Assembly: GCA_947478905.1 (NCBI GenBank)
Contig: CANJXG010000001.1
Span: 1 to 64,000 of the forward strand
Direction of reading: 5' to 3'
Length of the DNA: 64,000 bases
Source of the DNA: Coxiellaceae bacterium
Lineage (GTDB): Bacteria; Pseudomonadota; Gammaproteobacteria; Berkiellales; Berkiellaceae
This document shows positions 42,010 to 52,560 of the stretch, in pieces; positions within the stretch are counted from its first letter, which is position 1, and each line of letters starts with the position of its first letter. The position numbers were made by a program, and so were the translations under genes. The notes under the pieces were generated by a model. That model saw nothing but the letters and a program-made list of their open reading frames with translations, did not search any database and was not told the DNA's origin.

Positions 42010-43009
42010 AATTGCCATTAATGGCTTTGGTCGTATTGGTAGAAATATTTTACGTACTATTTACGAAAGTAATCAACAAAATTTTTTTAAAATTGTTGCC
42101 ATTAATGATTTAGGAGATGCTAAAATCAATGCGCATTTGGCGCAATATGATACTACCCATGGAAAATTTCCGGGTGAAGTACGCGTAGGAGAGGATGGCA
42201 GTTTAATTGTACAAGGAGATGAAATTCAAGTTTTTTCACAAAGAAATCCTGCCGATTTACCTTGGGATACCTTAGGGATTGATATTGTTTTTGAATGTAC
42301 AGGGTTATTTGCATCGCGTGATAAAGCCAATGCCCATTTGCAAGCCGGTGCTAAAAAAGTACTTATTTCTGCTCCTGCAGGCACAGATGTAGATGCCACG
42401 ATTGTGTTTGGGGTCAATGAGCACACCTTAAAATCTACAGATAGAATCGTATCAAATGCCTCTTGTACGACCAATTGTTTAGCGCCTTTAGTTAAACCCT
42501 TGCATGATCAGTTAACGTTGGTAAGTGGTCTTATGACAACCATTCATGCTTATACAAACGATCAAGTTTTAACCGATGTCTACCATACTGATTTACGCAG
42601 AGCCCGCTCGGCAACCCAATCGATGATTCCAACGCAAACCGGTGCTGCTAGTGCAGTAGGATTAGTATTGCCTGAGCTTAAAGGTAAACTAGATGGTTTT
42701 GCTATGCGGGTTCCAACGATTAATGTATCGGTTGTAGATTTAACGGCTACTTTTGCAAAAGACACTACCGTTACCCAAGTAAATGAAATTTTAAAAACAG
42801 CCTCTAATGGAAAATTAAAAGGTATTTTAGCGTATAATGAGGCACCTTTAGTATCGATTGATTTTAATCATAATCCTCATTCTTCTATTTTTGATTCAAC
42901 GCAAACTAAAGTCATTGGTAATCTTGTCAAAGTGCTTGCTTGGTATGATAATGAATGGGGCTTTTCAAATCGTATGTTAGATGTTGCGCGAGTAATGCAT
43001 ACATGCTAA
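41981..43009 (+). CDS. gap: Glyceraldehyde-3-phosphate dehydrogenase
   Basis: 342 residues; phosphorylating NAD-dependent GAPDH. N-terminal dinucleotide-binding [10 protein letters not shown], catalytic Cys162 in [15 protein letters not shown], and [20 protein letters not shown] are typical. The start overlaps the end of tkt by 29 bases and its stop overlaps the pgk start. Central lower-glycolysis step, reversible for gluconeogenesis. Confidence 0.96.
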   Translation: MTNQANHPIKIAINGFGRIGRNILRTIYESNQQNFFKIVAINDLGDAKINAHLAQYDTTHGKFPGEVRVGEDGSLIVQGDEIQVFSQRNPADLPWDTLGIDIVFECTGLFASRDKANAHLQAGAKKVLISAPAGTDVDATIVFGVNEHTLKSTDRIVSNASCTTNCLAPLVKPLHDQLTLVSGLMTTIHAYTNDQVLTDVYHTDLRRARSATQSMIPTQTGAASAVGLVLPELKGKLDGFAMRVPTINVSVVDLTATFAKDTTVTQVNEILKTASNGKLKGILAYNEAPLVSIDFNHNPHSSIFDSTQTKVIGNLVKVLAWYDNEWGFSNRMLDVARVMHTC

Positions 43010-44175
43010 CTATGAGGGATTGTGATTTAAAAAATAAACGTTTATTAATTCGAGAAGACTTAAATGTCCCTATAGAAAAAAATGGGGAAATTGGCCATGA
43101 AGCAAGAATTTTAGCATGCCTACCAAGCTTAAAAGAGGCACTTGAAAAAGGTGCCTCTGTATTAGTGCTTTCTCATTTAGGACGTCCGCGTGAGGGCGTA
43201 TTTGACTCTCAATATTCTTTGGCTCCTATTGCAAAACGATTAAGTGAATTATTACACTGTCCGGTACCCTTAGTTAATGATTGGAATATTAAGTTAAAAC
43301 CAGGCGAAATTGCATTGTTTGAAAATGTGCGATTTTTACAAGGGGAACAAGCAAATGAGCGTGTTTTAGCAAAAAAGTATGCTGCTTTATGTGATATTTT
43401 TGTGATGGATGCTTTTGCGTGTGCACATCGAGCCCACTCTTCTACTGTGGGCGTGATTGAGTATGCGCCTTTGGCATGCGCCGGACCTTTGTTAGAAAAA
43501 GAGTTACATGCACTGGATACTGCCTTTAAAAATCCTGCACATCCTTTAGTGGCTATTATTGGGGGTTCAAAAATATCGACTAAGTTATCCGTTTTGGCTG
43601 GTGTGCTTAAAAAAGCAGATATTTTGATTGTTGGAGGAGGCATGGCAAATACTTTTTTAAAAGCAATGGGCTATGAAATAGGGCAATCGCTTGTTGAACT
43701 GGATTTGCTCTGTCAAGCAAAAGCATTACTAGAACAGGCTAAAAAAGAAAATAAGCAAATTTTACTTCCCCAAGATGTGGTGGTTTCAAAAACGTTATCA
43801 CCTGATGCGATGACTGAAATTAAAAATATTCAAGATATCCATACTAATGAAGGAATATATGATATTGGCCCTAAAACGATTGAGCAGTATGCAAAAATAA
43901 TACAAGATGCTAAAACCATTATTTGGAATGGTCCCGTTGGCGTGTTTGAATTAGCCCCTTTTCAAGTAGGAACTCAAAAAATAGCACAGGCTATTGCCCA
44001 AAGTGATGCTTTTAGTGTTGCAGGAGGCGGAGATACGCTATCTGCAATTGATGCTTTTGGTATTCAAAATGAACTTTCCTATATTTCAACAGGGGGAGGC
44101 GCATTTTTAGAATTTTTAGAAGGTCAAGATTTGCCAGCGGTACAAGCGTTGAAAAAGAGCGTTAATGATGAGTGA
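43003..44175 (+). CDS. pgk: Phosphoglycerate kinase
   Basis: About 390 residues. Start taken at 43003 ([23 protein letters not shown]); 43012 is a possible alternative and an upstream ATG at 42955 falls inside gap. Motifs: [48 protein letters not shown] and the C-terminal [13 protein letters not shown]. Converts 1,3-bisphosphoglycerate to 3-phosphoglycerate. Overlaps gap and pyk. Confidence 0.95.
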   Translation: MLTMRDCDLKNKRLLIREDLNVPIEKNGEIGHEARILACLPSLKEALEKGASVLVLSHLGRPREGVFDSQYSLAPIAKRLSELLHCPVPLVNDWNIKLKPGEIALFENVRFLQGEQANERVLAKKYAALCDIFVMDAFACAHRAHSSTVGVIEYAPLACAGPLLEKELHALDTAFKNPAHPLVAIIGGSKISTKLSVLAGVLKKADILIVGGGMANTFLKAMGYEIGQSLVELDLLCQAKALLEQAKKENKQILLPQDVVVSKTLSPDAMTEIKNIQDIHTNEGIYDIGPKTIEQYAKIIQDAKTIIWNGPVGVFELAPFQVGTQKIAQAIAQSDAFSVAGGGDTLSAIDAFGIQNELSYISTGGGAFLEFLEGQDLPAVQALKKSVNDE

Positions 44176-45631
44176 GTTATATGCCAGACGAACTAAAATT
44201 ATTGCTACATTAGGCCCGAGTACAGATTCGCCTGAGGTCATGCAAGCCTTGATTCAAGCGGGTGTGAATGTGGTGCGAATCAATTTTTCTCATGGATCTC
44301 AAGAGCTGCAAAAAAAACGCATTGAATTAGCTAAAAAAACGGCTCTGGAGCTCAACTGTGTGATTGGCATATTAGCGGATTTGCAAGGCCCTAAAATTCG
44401 CATTGCGAGCTTTAAAAACGGGGCTGTGTTCTTAGAAGATGGTGCAGAATTTATTTTAGATGCAGAGCTTGATAATGCCTTAGGAGATGAAAATCAAGTT
44501 GGCTTAGATTATAAAGAATTACTTCAAGATGTCTTCGCCGGAGATATTTTATTATTAGATGATGGTTTGATTTGTTTGAAAATAAAATCGATTCAAGATA
44601 GTAAAATTATTACGCAAGTCATTTCTGGTGGGGAGCTTAGTAGTAAAAAAGGATTAAATCGAAAAGGAGGAGGACTTTCAGCACCTACTTTAACAGAAAA
44701 AGATCTGAGCGATTTAGCATTCATTTCTACATTGCCGATTGATTATGTGGCGTTGTCTTTTGTAAAATCAGCGCATGATGTACACCATGCTCGCTCACTT
44801 ATGAGAGATTTGAATTTTGAAGCCCATTTGATTGCTAAAATAGAGCGTACTGAAGCCATCGAAGCCATTGATGAAATTATTTTAGCAGCCGATGCGGTTA
44901 TGGTGGCTAGAGGAGATTTGGGAGTAGAGCTTGGGTATGCTGAATTGCCAGGCCTACAAAAAATGATTATTAATAAAGCTTTAAAAATGGATAAAGTGGT
45001 TATTACGGCAACGCAAATGATGGAATCGATGGTTAAACATCCCATACCAACGCGGGCGGAAGTATCAGATGTTGCTAATGCAGTATTAGATGGGACCGAT
45101 GCAGTGATGCTCTCAGCAGAAACAGCCAGCGGAAAATTTCCGGCCAAAGTCGTTTCTATTATGCATGATATTTGTATTTCAGCTGAAAAACAGTCAGCGG
45201 CTTATAAAGCAATACATCCTTTAAAGACCCATTTTTCAAGAGATGATGAAGCGATTGCGATGTCTGCTATGTATGTTGCAAATCATTCAGATGTTACCGC
45301 TATTATCGCACTGACAGAATCCGGATCAACGCCGCTTTGGATGTCACGCGTGCATGTGGATATACCTATTTATGCACTGAGTCGTCATGAGAAGGCTTGT
45401 GGGCGAATGACTTTATTTAGAGGAGTGTATCCTATTTTAGTGGATTTAACACAATATAAGCCTTGGGAAATTACTAAGCATACGCTCAAAACACTTGTTA
45501 AACTCGGTTTATTATTGCCCAAAGAAAAAGCAATAATGACTAAGGGAAGCATTGTGGGTGTGGGTGGTAATACCAATACTTTGAAAATTATTGTTGCGCA
45601 ATCTATTGATGAATTGGATAAATTGAATTAA
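44165..45631 (+). CDS. pyk: Pyruvate kinase
   Basis: 488 residues; last glycolytic step. Motifs: RRTKIIATLGPSTDSPE, VRINFSHGS, GILADLQGPKIRI, the catalytic/metal segment IAKIERTEAIEAIDEI, MVARGDLGVE, TATQMMESM and the C-terminal allosteric domain with VALTESGS-like TESGSTPLWMSR. Start is ATGATG; it overlaps pgk by 11 bases. fba follows 33 bases later. Confidence 0.96.
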   Translation: MMSELYARRTKIIATLGPSTDSPEVMQALIQAGVNVVRINFSHGSQELQKKRIELAKKTALELNCVIGILADLQGPKIRIASFKNGAVFLEDGAEFILDAELDNALGDENQVGLDYKELLQDVFAGDILLLDDGLICLKIKSIQDSKIITQVISGGELSSKKGLNRKGGGLSAPTLTEKDLSDLAFISTLPIDYVALSFVKSAHDVHHARSLMRDLNFEAHLIAKIERTEAIEAIDEIILAADAVMVARGDLGVELGYAELPGLQKMIINKALKMDKVVITATQMMESMVKHPIPTRAEVSDVANAVLDGTDAVMLSAETASGKFPAKVVSIMHDICISAEKQSAAYKAIHPLKTHFSRDDEAIAMSAMYVANHSDVTAIIALTESGSTPLWMSRVHVDIPIYALSRHEKACGRMTLFRGVYPILVDLTQYKPWEITKHTLKTLVKLGLLLPKEKAIMTKGSIVGVGGNTNTLKIIVAQSIDELDKLN

Positions 45632-45664
45632 TTTTTTTTATTTTTGATAAATGAGGAGTTTAAT

Positions 45665-46729
45665 ATGGCTTTAATTACGATGCGTCAACTACTTGATCAT
45701 GCTGCAGAAAATGGATATGGAGTACCTGCTTTTAATGTGAATAATCTAGAACAAATTCGTGCGATTATGGAAGCCGCACAAGCTACAGATAGCCCTGTTA
45801 TCGTGCAGGCTTCTGCAGGAGCACGTCAATATGCAGGTCCGCGGTTTTTAAAATATTTGATTCAGGCAGCGATTGAAGAATTTCCAGAAATTCCTGTATG
45901 TATGCATCAAGATCATGGTGCATCTCCTGCTGTGTGTCAACGTTCCATTCAGTTTGGTTTTTCTTCTGTGATGATGGATGGATCGCTTCATGAAGATATG
46001 AAGACCCCTTCAGATTATAAATATAATAGTATGATAACCGCTGAAGTAGTGAGAATGGCACATGCTTGTGGCGTTTCTGTAGAAGGTGAATTAGGCTGTT
46101 TAGGATCACTTGAAACCGGGATTGCTGGAGAAGAAGATGGTTCGGGTGCAGATTGTATTTTAACCCATGATATGATGCTCACTGATCCAGAAGAAGCAGC
46201 ACGTTTTGTAAAAGATACAAAAGTAGATGCTTTGGCTATCGCCATTGGCACCAGTCATGGTGCTTATAAATTTACACGTCCCCCTACAGGCGATGTATTA
46301 GATATTGCTCGGATTAAAGCAATTCATGCACGTATTCCAGATACGCATTTAGTGATGCATGGATCATCCTCTGTACCTCAAGATTGGCTTGCAATTATTA
46401 ATGAATTTGGTGGTGATATTGGTCAAACCTATGGTGTGCCTTTGTCTGAAATTCAAGAAGGGATCCGTCATGGCGTGCGTAAAATTAATATCGATACCGA
46501 TTTACGTTTGGCTGCAACAGGGGCATTACGCCGATATCTTGCAAAAAATCCTGCAGAGTTTGATCCTCGTAAATATAATAAAGAAGCTAAAGAAGCAATG
46601 CGTAAAATTTGTATTGAACGTTATGATGTTTTTGGTACGGCTGGGCAAGCTTCTAAAATTAGACCGATTGCTTTAGAAAAAATGGCTTTGAAATATCAAG
46701 CGGGTGATTTTGATCCCCGTGTTAAATAA
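45665..46729 (+). CDS. fba: Class II fructose-bisphosphate aldolase
   Basis: 354 residues; zinc-dependent aldolase. Start chosen at 45665 ([27 protein letters not shown]), 7 bases after GAGGAG. Zinc/active-site HQDHG at residues 81-85, [25 protein letters not shown] and NIDTDLRLA complete the family set. Type IIB subclass by length (~350). Last of the tkt-gap-pgk-pyk-fba series. Confidence 0.96.
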   Translation: MALITMRQLLDHAAENGYGVPAFNVNNLEQIRAIMEAAQATDSPVIVQASAGARQYAGPRFLKYLIQAAIEEFPEIPVCMHQDHGASPAVCQRSIQFGFSSVMMDGSLHEDMKTPSDYKYNSMITAEVVRMAHACGVSVEGELGCLGSLETGIAGEEDGSGADCILTHDMMLTDPEEAARFVKDTKVDALAIAIGTSHGAYKFTRPPTGDVLDIARIKAIHARIPDTHLVMHGSSSVPQDWLAIINEFGGDIGQTYGVPLSEIQEGIRHGVRKINIDTDLRLAATGALRRYLAKNPAEFDPRKYNKEAKEAMRKICIERYDVFGTAGQASKIRPIALEKMALKYQAGDFDPRVK

Positions 46730-46749
46730 ATAAACAATAAGGATAAAAA

Positions 46750-47334
46750 ATGGGTACGAGAATAATAAAAAAAATATTTGTTGCAGGTCTAATGGCTTTT
46801 TTGCCTATTGCTTTAACTATAGCCATTGTAACTTGGATTCTAAGTAATATAGAAGGGTTCTTTGGACATATTCTTAGGCACATTATTCGCCCACAATATT
46901 ATTTTGATGGTTTGGGTATTATTCTCGGGCTCGTTTTTATTTTTATACTTGGATTGTTAGTGAATGCTTGGATAATTAGGGGAATTTATAATTGGTTTGA
47001 AGGTCTTGTAAAAAAAACCCCAGGTATTAAAACGATTTATAATGCCATTCAAGATATGATGGGATTTTTTGATCAGAAAAAACAAGCACAGCAACGTGCT
47101 GTGCTTGTGAGTACGAGTATTGGGCGTGTGGTTGGGTTTGTGACAAGAGAAGATTTATCTGCTCTGCCTGATGCTTTGGGGGGGAAAGAGGACGTTTTTG
47201 TCTATATCCCTTTAAGTTATCAAATTGGGGGAGTGATGATTGCTGTACGAGCTAGTGAGTTAACCCCCTTAGATATGCCTGTAAATGAAGCGATGAGCAT
47301 GGTAGTGACAGGTGGCGTGGGTGGACACAAGTAA
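46750..47334 (+). CDS. DUF502 family inner-membrane protein
   Basis: 194 residues. Two transmembrane helices (~12-32 and ~55-78) flank a short loop (GFFGHILRHII); a charged segment with KTPGIKTIYNAIQDMM follows and the C-terminus is a small soluble domain (FVTREDLSALPDALGG, VFVYIPLSYQIGG). This matches the DUF502 family, found widely in bacteria with unknown function. Starts 20 bases after fba and overlaps birA by 23 bases. Confidence 0.88.
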   Translation: MGTRIIKKIFVAGLMAFLPIALTIAIVTWILSNIEGFFGHILRHIIRPQYYFDGLGIILGLVFIFILGLLVNAWIIRGIYNWFEGLVKKTPGIKTIYNAIQDMMGFFDQKKQAQQRAVLVSTSIGRVVGFVTREDLSALPDALGGKEDVFVYIPLSYQIGGVMIAVRASELTPLDMPVNEAMSMVVTGGVGGHK

Positions 47335-48115
47335 AATTCTTAAAAATGTAGCGCTTGCTGATCATGTTTTTATTGACTTGGAAGTTTTAGAGTCTGTTAG
47401 CTCAACCAATGATTATTTGCGAGATCAAGATAATCAGCTTGCTCAGGGTGATTATTGGAAAATAGTGGTTGCAAATCATCAAACCCAGGGAAAAGGGCGC
47501 TTAGGTCGGTCTTGGGTTGCACCGCCTGATGTGAATATTTATTTTTCCTGCCAAAAGAATATTAAAAAAAAAATTAGTGAGTTGTCAGGTTTAAGTTTGG
47601 TGCTTAGCCTGGCATTGGTTAAAACCCTTGAAGTATTTATTAAACCCATTGCGTTATCTATCAAATGGCCCAATGATATATTATATAATGAGGCTAAATT
47701 ATCAGGCATTTTAATAGAAAATATTTCACATTCTTATGGTTCTGTGATTATGGGGATTGGTATTAATGTTAATATGATGGATAATGCAGACCACCCTATC
47801 TCTCAAGCATGGACTTCGTTGAAAAAAATCACGGGAAAGACATTTGATCGAAATCAAATTATATCACTATTCATTACTAATTTAGTATCTATGGTATCTC
47901 AATTTGAGCAGCATGGTTTTGTATTTTTTCAAGAGCAATGGAAACCATATGATATTTTAGTAGGAAAAACAATTACTTTGAAATCGTGCTATGGGCAAGA
48001 AATGGTTACAACAGGTATAGCTAAAGGACTCAATAATGAAGGACTGCTATTGCTTGAATTAGAAAATGGCAAGATACAAGCATTTGCTTGTGGTGAGACG
48101 AGTATTTTTAAATAA
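47312..48115 (+). CDS. birA: Biotin--protein ligase, catalytic domain only
   Basis: 267 residues; attaches biotin to the AccB carrier (gene at 57296-57784). Biotin-binding SSTNDYLR, GKGRLGRSWVAPPDVNIYFS, SIKWPNDILYNEAKLSGILIE and GIGINVN. The N-terminal winged-helix repressor domain of E. coli BirA (~60 residues) is missing. The start is GTG at 47312, inside DUF502; GTG at 47321 is an alternative. It cannot act as biotin repressor as E. coli BirA does. Confidence 0.93.
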   Translation: MAWVDTSKILKNVALADHVFIDLEVLESVSSTNDYLRDQDNQLAQGDYWKIVVANHQTQGKGRLGRSWVAPPDVNIYFSCQKNIKKKISELSGLSLVLSLALVKTLEVFIKPIALSIKWPNDILYNEAKLSGILIENISHSYGSVIMGIGINVNMMDNADHPISQAWTSLKKITGKTFDRNQIISLFITNLVSMVSQFEQHGFVFFQEQWKPYDILVGKTITLKSCYGQEMVTTGIAKGLNNEGLLLLELENGKIQAFACGETSIFK

Positions 48116-48172
48116 TTTAGTGTATTATTTAAAATAATAATATTATTTCTTTAAATCATTAGGCTATCATAC

Positions 48173-48682
48173 GTGATTGATTCAAATGGCTTTCGATTGA
48201 ATGTCGGCATTATTCTTACCAATCAAACAGGTCAGCTTTTTTGGGGTAAGCGTATTGGCCAAGATGCCTGGCAATTCCCCCAAGGCGGCGTTGATGATGA
48301 TGAAAGTATAGAACAAGCCTTATTTAGAGAGCTGCATGAAGAAATTGGTTTGCAGGTCCATGAAGTTAAAATAATAGCTCAAACACGTAACTGGCTAACT
48401 TATAGATTGCCCCGGCATCTGGTGCGTGGTAACAAACAGCCTTTGTGTATTGGTCAAAAACAAAAATGGTTTTTATTGCGTCTTATTGGTTCTGAAACCA
48501 GTATACAGTTTGATCATGAAGAGAAACCAGAATTTGATGATTGGCAATGGGTTAATTATTGGTATCCGTTATACCAAGTTATTGCCTTTAAAAGAGAAGT
48601 CTATCGTAAGGCTTTAACTGAATTTTCTCCGATTATGAATGGAAAATATGCCACCCGAAGTTATTTAGATCCACTTGATTAA
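48173..48682 (+). CDS. rppH: RNA 5' pyrophosphohydrolase
   Basis: 169 residues; Nudix enzyme that initiates mRNA decay by removing pyrophosphate from 5' ends. Start GTG at 48173 reads [17 protein letters not shown]. Nudix box [29 protein letters not shown] precedes it. rppH-ptsP-lgt-thyA is the E. coli order. Its TAA is directly followed by the ptsP ATG. Confidence 0.95.
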   Translation: MIDSNGFRLNVGIILTNQTGQLFWGKRIGQDAWQFPQGGVDDDESIEQALFRELHEEIGLQVHEVKIIAQTRNWLTYRLPRHLVRGNKQPLCIGQKQKWFLLRLIGSETSIQFDHEEKPEFDDWQWVNYWYPLYQVIAFKREVYRKALTEFSPIMNGKYATRSYLDPLD

Positions 48683-50392
48683 ATGTGTGATAACACTCAA
48701 CCCCATAGTCGTGTCTTGCAAGGTATCCCTGTTTCACAAGGAGTAGCAGTAGGGCAACTTTGGAGTACACAGAGTGCATTGGATTTAAATGATATTGAGG
48801 AGATCTTGCTTGCCAAGTTCGATAGAGCAGCAGAAATAGATAGGTTTGTACAAGCACTACAGCAAACCCGTAAGGATATTTTAAATTTCAAAAATACCTA
48901 TTCTTCTTCTGTTTTACTGGATGTGTATATTTCTATTTTAGACAGTTCCCTCTTACAAGATACGGTTATTAAATTGATTACATTGGGGTATTGGGCACCG
49001 TTTGCGCTTAAAAAAACAATTGAACAATTTATCAGCGATTTTGAAAAAATAGAAAATCTTTATTTAAGATCTCGATCGACAGATGTGTTAGATTTAGGCA
49101 AAAGAATATTAATGTATTTGCAGCAAAAGCCCACATTGAAATTCTCGGATGCTCATTTTCCCGATGCAATTATTTTAATGACCCATGACTTATCTATAGC
49201 GAGTTTGGCAGATATACCCAAAAGTCGTTTAAAAGGAATTATATCTTCTAAGGGCTCAGATTCTTCTCATATCGCTATTTTAGCAAAATCAATGGGTATT
49301 CCTGCTGTGATGGGGGTGACTGATGTGCCACTAAATATATCTGAATTGAGCGAAATTCTTATCAATGGCACAACAGGAGAAGTCACGCTTTTTCCAACGC
49401 TAGAGATGATTGATACAATGCAAGATCTCATTCAAACACAAAAAACGGCTCACGATATAAGCAAACCAATAATAGAAAATTTACCGATTACATTGCATGT
49501 CAATACAGATATCTATTCAGATATGGAGCAAGCCATCGACCTAGGCGCTCAGGGAGTGGGATTATATCGAACCGAGGTTGCATTTATGATGCATGACCAA
49601 TTTCCAAATGAACTCACGCAACAGAAAATATATACCCAGGTATTAAGTCGTTTTTCGCCCTATCCTGTCAGTATTCGAGTGCTAGATGTAGGAGCAGATA
49701 AGCCCTTACCTTATTTTACCCCTTCATTAGAGTTAAGAGGTATTCGCTTGATGTTAGCACATCCGGATATTTTTTTATCTCAATTGCGTGCTATGTTGCG
49801 TGCAAGTGAAGGGTTGAATAATTTAAACATTGTATTACCCATGATTGCGAGTATTTTAGATGTAGAGGATAGCCTTGCTCTCATTGATACAGCGTATCAG
49901 GAAATAAGAAAGCAAATCGATATACCCTATCCTCACATTGGTGCGATGATTGAAGTCCCTTGTGCTATTTTTCAGATAGAGTCTATTATGCAACGTGTTG
50001 ATTTTGTATCAGTAGGAAGTAATGATTTAATTCAATATTTATTAGCAACAGATAGGGCAACGAGTCAATGCTCCTCTTTTTATGATTTTTTGCATCCTGC
50101 TGTATTAAAAGCGCTGAGTATTGTAGTCCAATCAGCGCATCGCCATAATAAAAAAATTAGTATTTGCGGAGAAATGGCGCACTCACCTATGGCCGCCATT
50201 GTTTTATTGGGTTTAGAGTTTGACATTTTAAGTATGCAGGCTCAAAATTTGCCCATTATTAGTTCAGTTTTGCGTTATTTTACAGTAGAGCAAGCTCGAG
50301 ACTTAGTAAAAGAGCTATTACAAATGGATCATGCCCGTGATATTTATTTGCACTTAGAAAACGCTTTATCCCAATCTGGTTTGGGGTTCTAG
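48683..50392 (+). CDS. ptsP: PEP-protein phosphotransferase, PtsP-like without GAF domain
   Basis: 569 residues of enzyme I family. The N-terminus (VLQGIPVSQGVAVGQLW) starts directly with the EI domain. The phospho-acceptor His196 is in SKGSDSSHIAIL, followed by PAVMGV; the PEP-binding part shows GVGLYRTEVAFMM, VLDVGADKPL, RGIRLML and SVGSNDLIQYLLATDR. E. coli PtsP carries an N-terminal GAF domain (~170 residues) not present here. Placement in the rppH-ptsP-lgt-thyA cluster argues it is the PtsP orthologue of the nitrogen PTS. No HPr/NPr or EIIA gene lies in the window. Confidence 0.9.
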   Translation: MCDNTQPHSRVLQGIPVSQGVAVGQLWSTQSALDLNDIEEILLAKFDRAAEIDRFVQALQQTRKDILNFKNTYSSSVLLDVYISILDSSLLQDTVIKLITLGYWAPFALKKTIEQFISDFEKIENLYLRSRSTDVLDLGKRILMYLQQKPTLKFSDAHFPDAIILMTHDLSIASLADIPKSRLKGIISSKGSDSSHIAILAKSMGIPAVMGVTDVPLNISELSEILINGTTGEVTLFPTLEMIDTMQDLIQTQKTAHDISKPIIENLPITLHVNTDIYSDMEQAIDLGAQGVGLYRTEVAFMMHDQFPNELTQQKIYTQVLSRFSPYPVSIRVLDVGADKPLPYFTPSLELRGIRLMLAHPDIFLSQLRAMLRASEGLNNLNIVLPMIASILDVEDSLALIDTAYQEIRKQIDIPYPHIGAMIEVPCAIFQIESIMQRVDFVSVGSNDLIQYLLATDRATSQCSSFYDFLHPAVLKALSIVVQSAHRHNKKISICGEMAHSPMAAIVLLGLEFDILSMQAQNLPIISSVLRYFTVEQARDLVKELLQMDHARDIYLHLENALSQSGLGF

Positions 50393-50501
50393 AAAATGGT
50401 GATTACAGAAATGTATAAAGCATCTAACTAACTAGTCTTGTGAACTTTATTGTGAATCGACTAGAAAATCGGCTCATTAGCATGGTAAACTGGTTTGTAT
50501 T

Positions 50502-51296
50502 ATGATTGACTACCCAAATATGAATCCAGTTTTATTGCATATCACCGACTTTTTGCAAGTGCGATGGTATGGCTTTATGTATGTTGTTGGTTTTACCATG
50601 GCTTGGATGCTGCTACGCTATCGTACTAAAAATCTATCTGGCTGGCAAAGTTACGATACCATTAATGACTTATTTTTTTATGCCATTATGGGTGTCCTGA
50701 TTGGTGGACGCATAGGTTATATGCTTTTTTATGATTTAATTGGCTGGATAGATGCGCCTTTAAGTGTGTTTGCAATGCAAAGCGGAGGCATGTCTTTTCA
50801 TGGTGGATTAGTAGGCGTGCTAGTAGCCATTGTGTATTTCACACATCAGTATAAATTTCGTTTTTTAAGCGTTACAGATAGGGTGGTTCAAGTGGTTCCC
50901 CTAGGGCTTGGAGCAGGGCGAGTGGGTAATTTTATTAATGGAGAATTATGGGGGTGCACTACCGATGTACCTTGGGCCATGATTTTTCCTCATGTTGATG
51001 ATTTGCCAAGGCATCCCGCGCAGCTCTATGCCGTTGGATTAGAGGGTATTGTATTATTTATTATTTTATGGACCTATGCGAGCAAACCTCGAAAAACAGG
51101 ACAGGTGACTGGTTTGTTTTTAGTTGTATACACACTTATTCGCATGTTTGAAGAATTATTTAGGCAACCTGATGCCCAATATGGTTATCTTGCCTTTGGA
51201 TGGCTTACTATGGGACAAATACTCTGTATCCCTATGCTTATAGCAGGTTTAATTTTGTTGCTTAACAAAGAGAGACAATTATGCGTCAATACTTAG
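50502..51296 (+). CDS. lgt: Prolipoprotein diacylglyceryl transferase
   Basis: 264 residues, multi-spanning inner-membrane enzyme that adds diacylglycerol to lipobox cysteines (pilP encodes one substrate). Conserved HGGLVGVL and the Lgt signature [13 protein letters not shown] with its essential Arg. Seven hydrophobic segments by eye. Its end overlaps thyA by 16 bases. Separated from ptsP by ~110 bases that hold no evident signal. Confidence 0.95.
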   Translation: MIDYPNMNPVLLHITDFLQVRWYGFMYVVGFTMAWMLLRYRTKNLSGWQSYDTINDLFFYAIMGVLIGGRIGYMLFYDLIGWIDAPLSVFAMQSGGMSFHGGLVGVLVAIVYFTHQYKFRFLSVTDRVVQVVPLGLGAGRVGNFINGELWGCTTDVPWAMIFPHVDDLPRHPAQLYAVGLEGIVLFIILWTYASKPRKTGQVTGLFLVVYTLIRMFEELFRQPDAQYGYLAFGWLTMGQILCIPMLIAGLILLLNKERQLCVNT

Positions 51297-52075
51297 ATTT
51301 AATGCGTCATATTATGGATACAGGGACTCAAAAAACGGATAGAACCGGCACCGGAACCTTGAGTGTGTTTGGATATCAGATGCGCTTTGATTTGTCGCAA
51401 GGTTTTCCTTTAGTGACCACTAAAAAATGTCATCTTCGCTCTATTATTCATGAATTATTATGGTTTTTGCGTGGTGAAACGAATGTGCGTTCATTGCAGG
51501 CAGAAAATGTAAACATTTGGAATGAGTGGGCAGATGAAAATGGAGATTTAGGGCCAACCTATGGGTCTCAATGGCGTTTTTGGCCTACTGCAGATGGCGC
51601 TACGGTTGATCAAATATCGCGTTTGATTTCTGATCTTAAAACGACTCCTGATTCTAGAAGGTTAATTGTAAATGCATGGAATGTAGGCATGATAGATAAA
51701 ATGGCGCTTCCCCCTTGTCATTGTTTCTTTCAATTTTATGTGGCCGATGGCAAATTATCTTGCCAATTATATCAGCGTAGTGCAGATGTATTTTTAGGGG
51801 TGCCTTTTAATATTGCTTCCTATGCTTTATTAATTAGCATGATAGCCCAGGTAGTTGGATTACAGGTGGGCGAATTTATTCATACGCTTGGGGATGCCCA
51901 TTTATATTTAAATCATTTAGAGCAAACTAAAGAACAACTCGCTCGAGATCCGTATCCTTTGCCTCGTTTGGTATTAAATCCTGCTATTACTCAATTAGAA
52001 GATTTTCGTTTTGAAGATATTGAGATAGTGAACTATCAAGCACATCCTCATATTAAAGCGCCCGTTGCAGTATAA
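51281..52075 (+). CDS. thyA: Thymidylate synthase
   Basis: 264 residues, the same length as E. coli ThyA; converts dUMP to dTMP using methylene-THF. Catalytic Cys146 in [12 protein letters not shown]. Other motifs: [60 protein letters not shown]. folA follows two bases later, which fits the shared folate cycle. Overlaps lgt by 16 bases. Confidence 0.97.
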   Translation: MRQYLDLMRHIMDTGTQKTDRTGTGTLSVFGYQMRFDLSQGFPLVTTKKCHLRSIIHELLWFLRGETNVRSLQAENVNIWNEWADENGDLGPTYGSQWRFWPTADGATVDQISRLISDLKTTPDSRRLIVNAWNVGMIDKMALPPCHCFFQFYVADGKLSCQLYQRSADVFLGVPFNIASYALLISMIAQVVGLQVGEFIHTLGDAHLYLNHLEQTKEQLARDPYPLPRLVLNPAITQLEDFRFEDIEIVNYQAHPHIKAPVAV

Positions 52076-52077
52076 AA

Positions 52078-52560
52078 ATGTTTAGTTTTGTAGTCGCGAT
52101 GAGTGAGAATAGGGCAATTGGGTATAATAATCAATTACCTTGGCATTTACCAAATGATCTAAAACATTTTAAAGCACTCACTATCGGTAAAACTATCATC
52201 ATGGGTCGTAAAACCTATGACTCTATCGGTAAAGCGTTACCTGGGCGCACCAATGTTATTCTTAGTTCTAATGCAACATTGCAAATCCCTGATTGTCAGG
52301 TTATAAATGATATTCATCAAATAACAGATAGTAATGCAGAACTTATGATTATTGGTGGTGCCACATTGTATGAACAGTTTCTAGATACAGTCAGCACAAT
52401 TTATTTAACCAAAGTACATGCGAATATACTCGGAGATAAGTTTTTCCCGGTATTAAATTCAGATTGGGTTGAAATAGAAAATCAACGATTTGAAGCCGAT
52501 GAAAAGCATGCTTTTGCCTATAGTTTTATCGTTTTTAGGAGAAAGGGATGTTATTTATAG
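52078..52560 (+). CDS. folA: Dihydrofolate reductase
   Basis: 160 residues. Active-site region NNQLPWHLPNDLKHFK with the conserved Asp, IIMGRKTYDSIGKALPGRTNVILSS, and IIGGATLYEQFL. Regenerates tetrahydrofolate used by ThyA. Its last 13 bases overlap the start of the following unknown gene. Confidence 0.96.
   Translation: MFSFVVAMSENRAIGYNNQLPWHLPNDLKHFKALTIGKTIIMGRKTYDSIGKALPGRTNVILSSNATLQIPDCQVINDIHQITDSNAELMIIGGATLYEQFLDTVSTIYLTKVHANILGDKFFPVLNSDWVEIENQRFEADEKHAFAYSFIVFRRKGCYL

Noticed and set aside
43209-43643. 144-aa minus-strand reading frame
   Set aside because: Antisense shadow inside pgk with no start signal.
45798-46109. 103-aa minus-strand reading frame
   Set aside because: Fully inside fba, opposite strand; a shadow of a strongly conserved gene.
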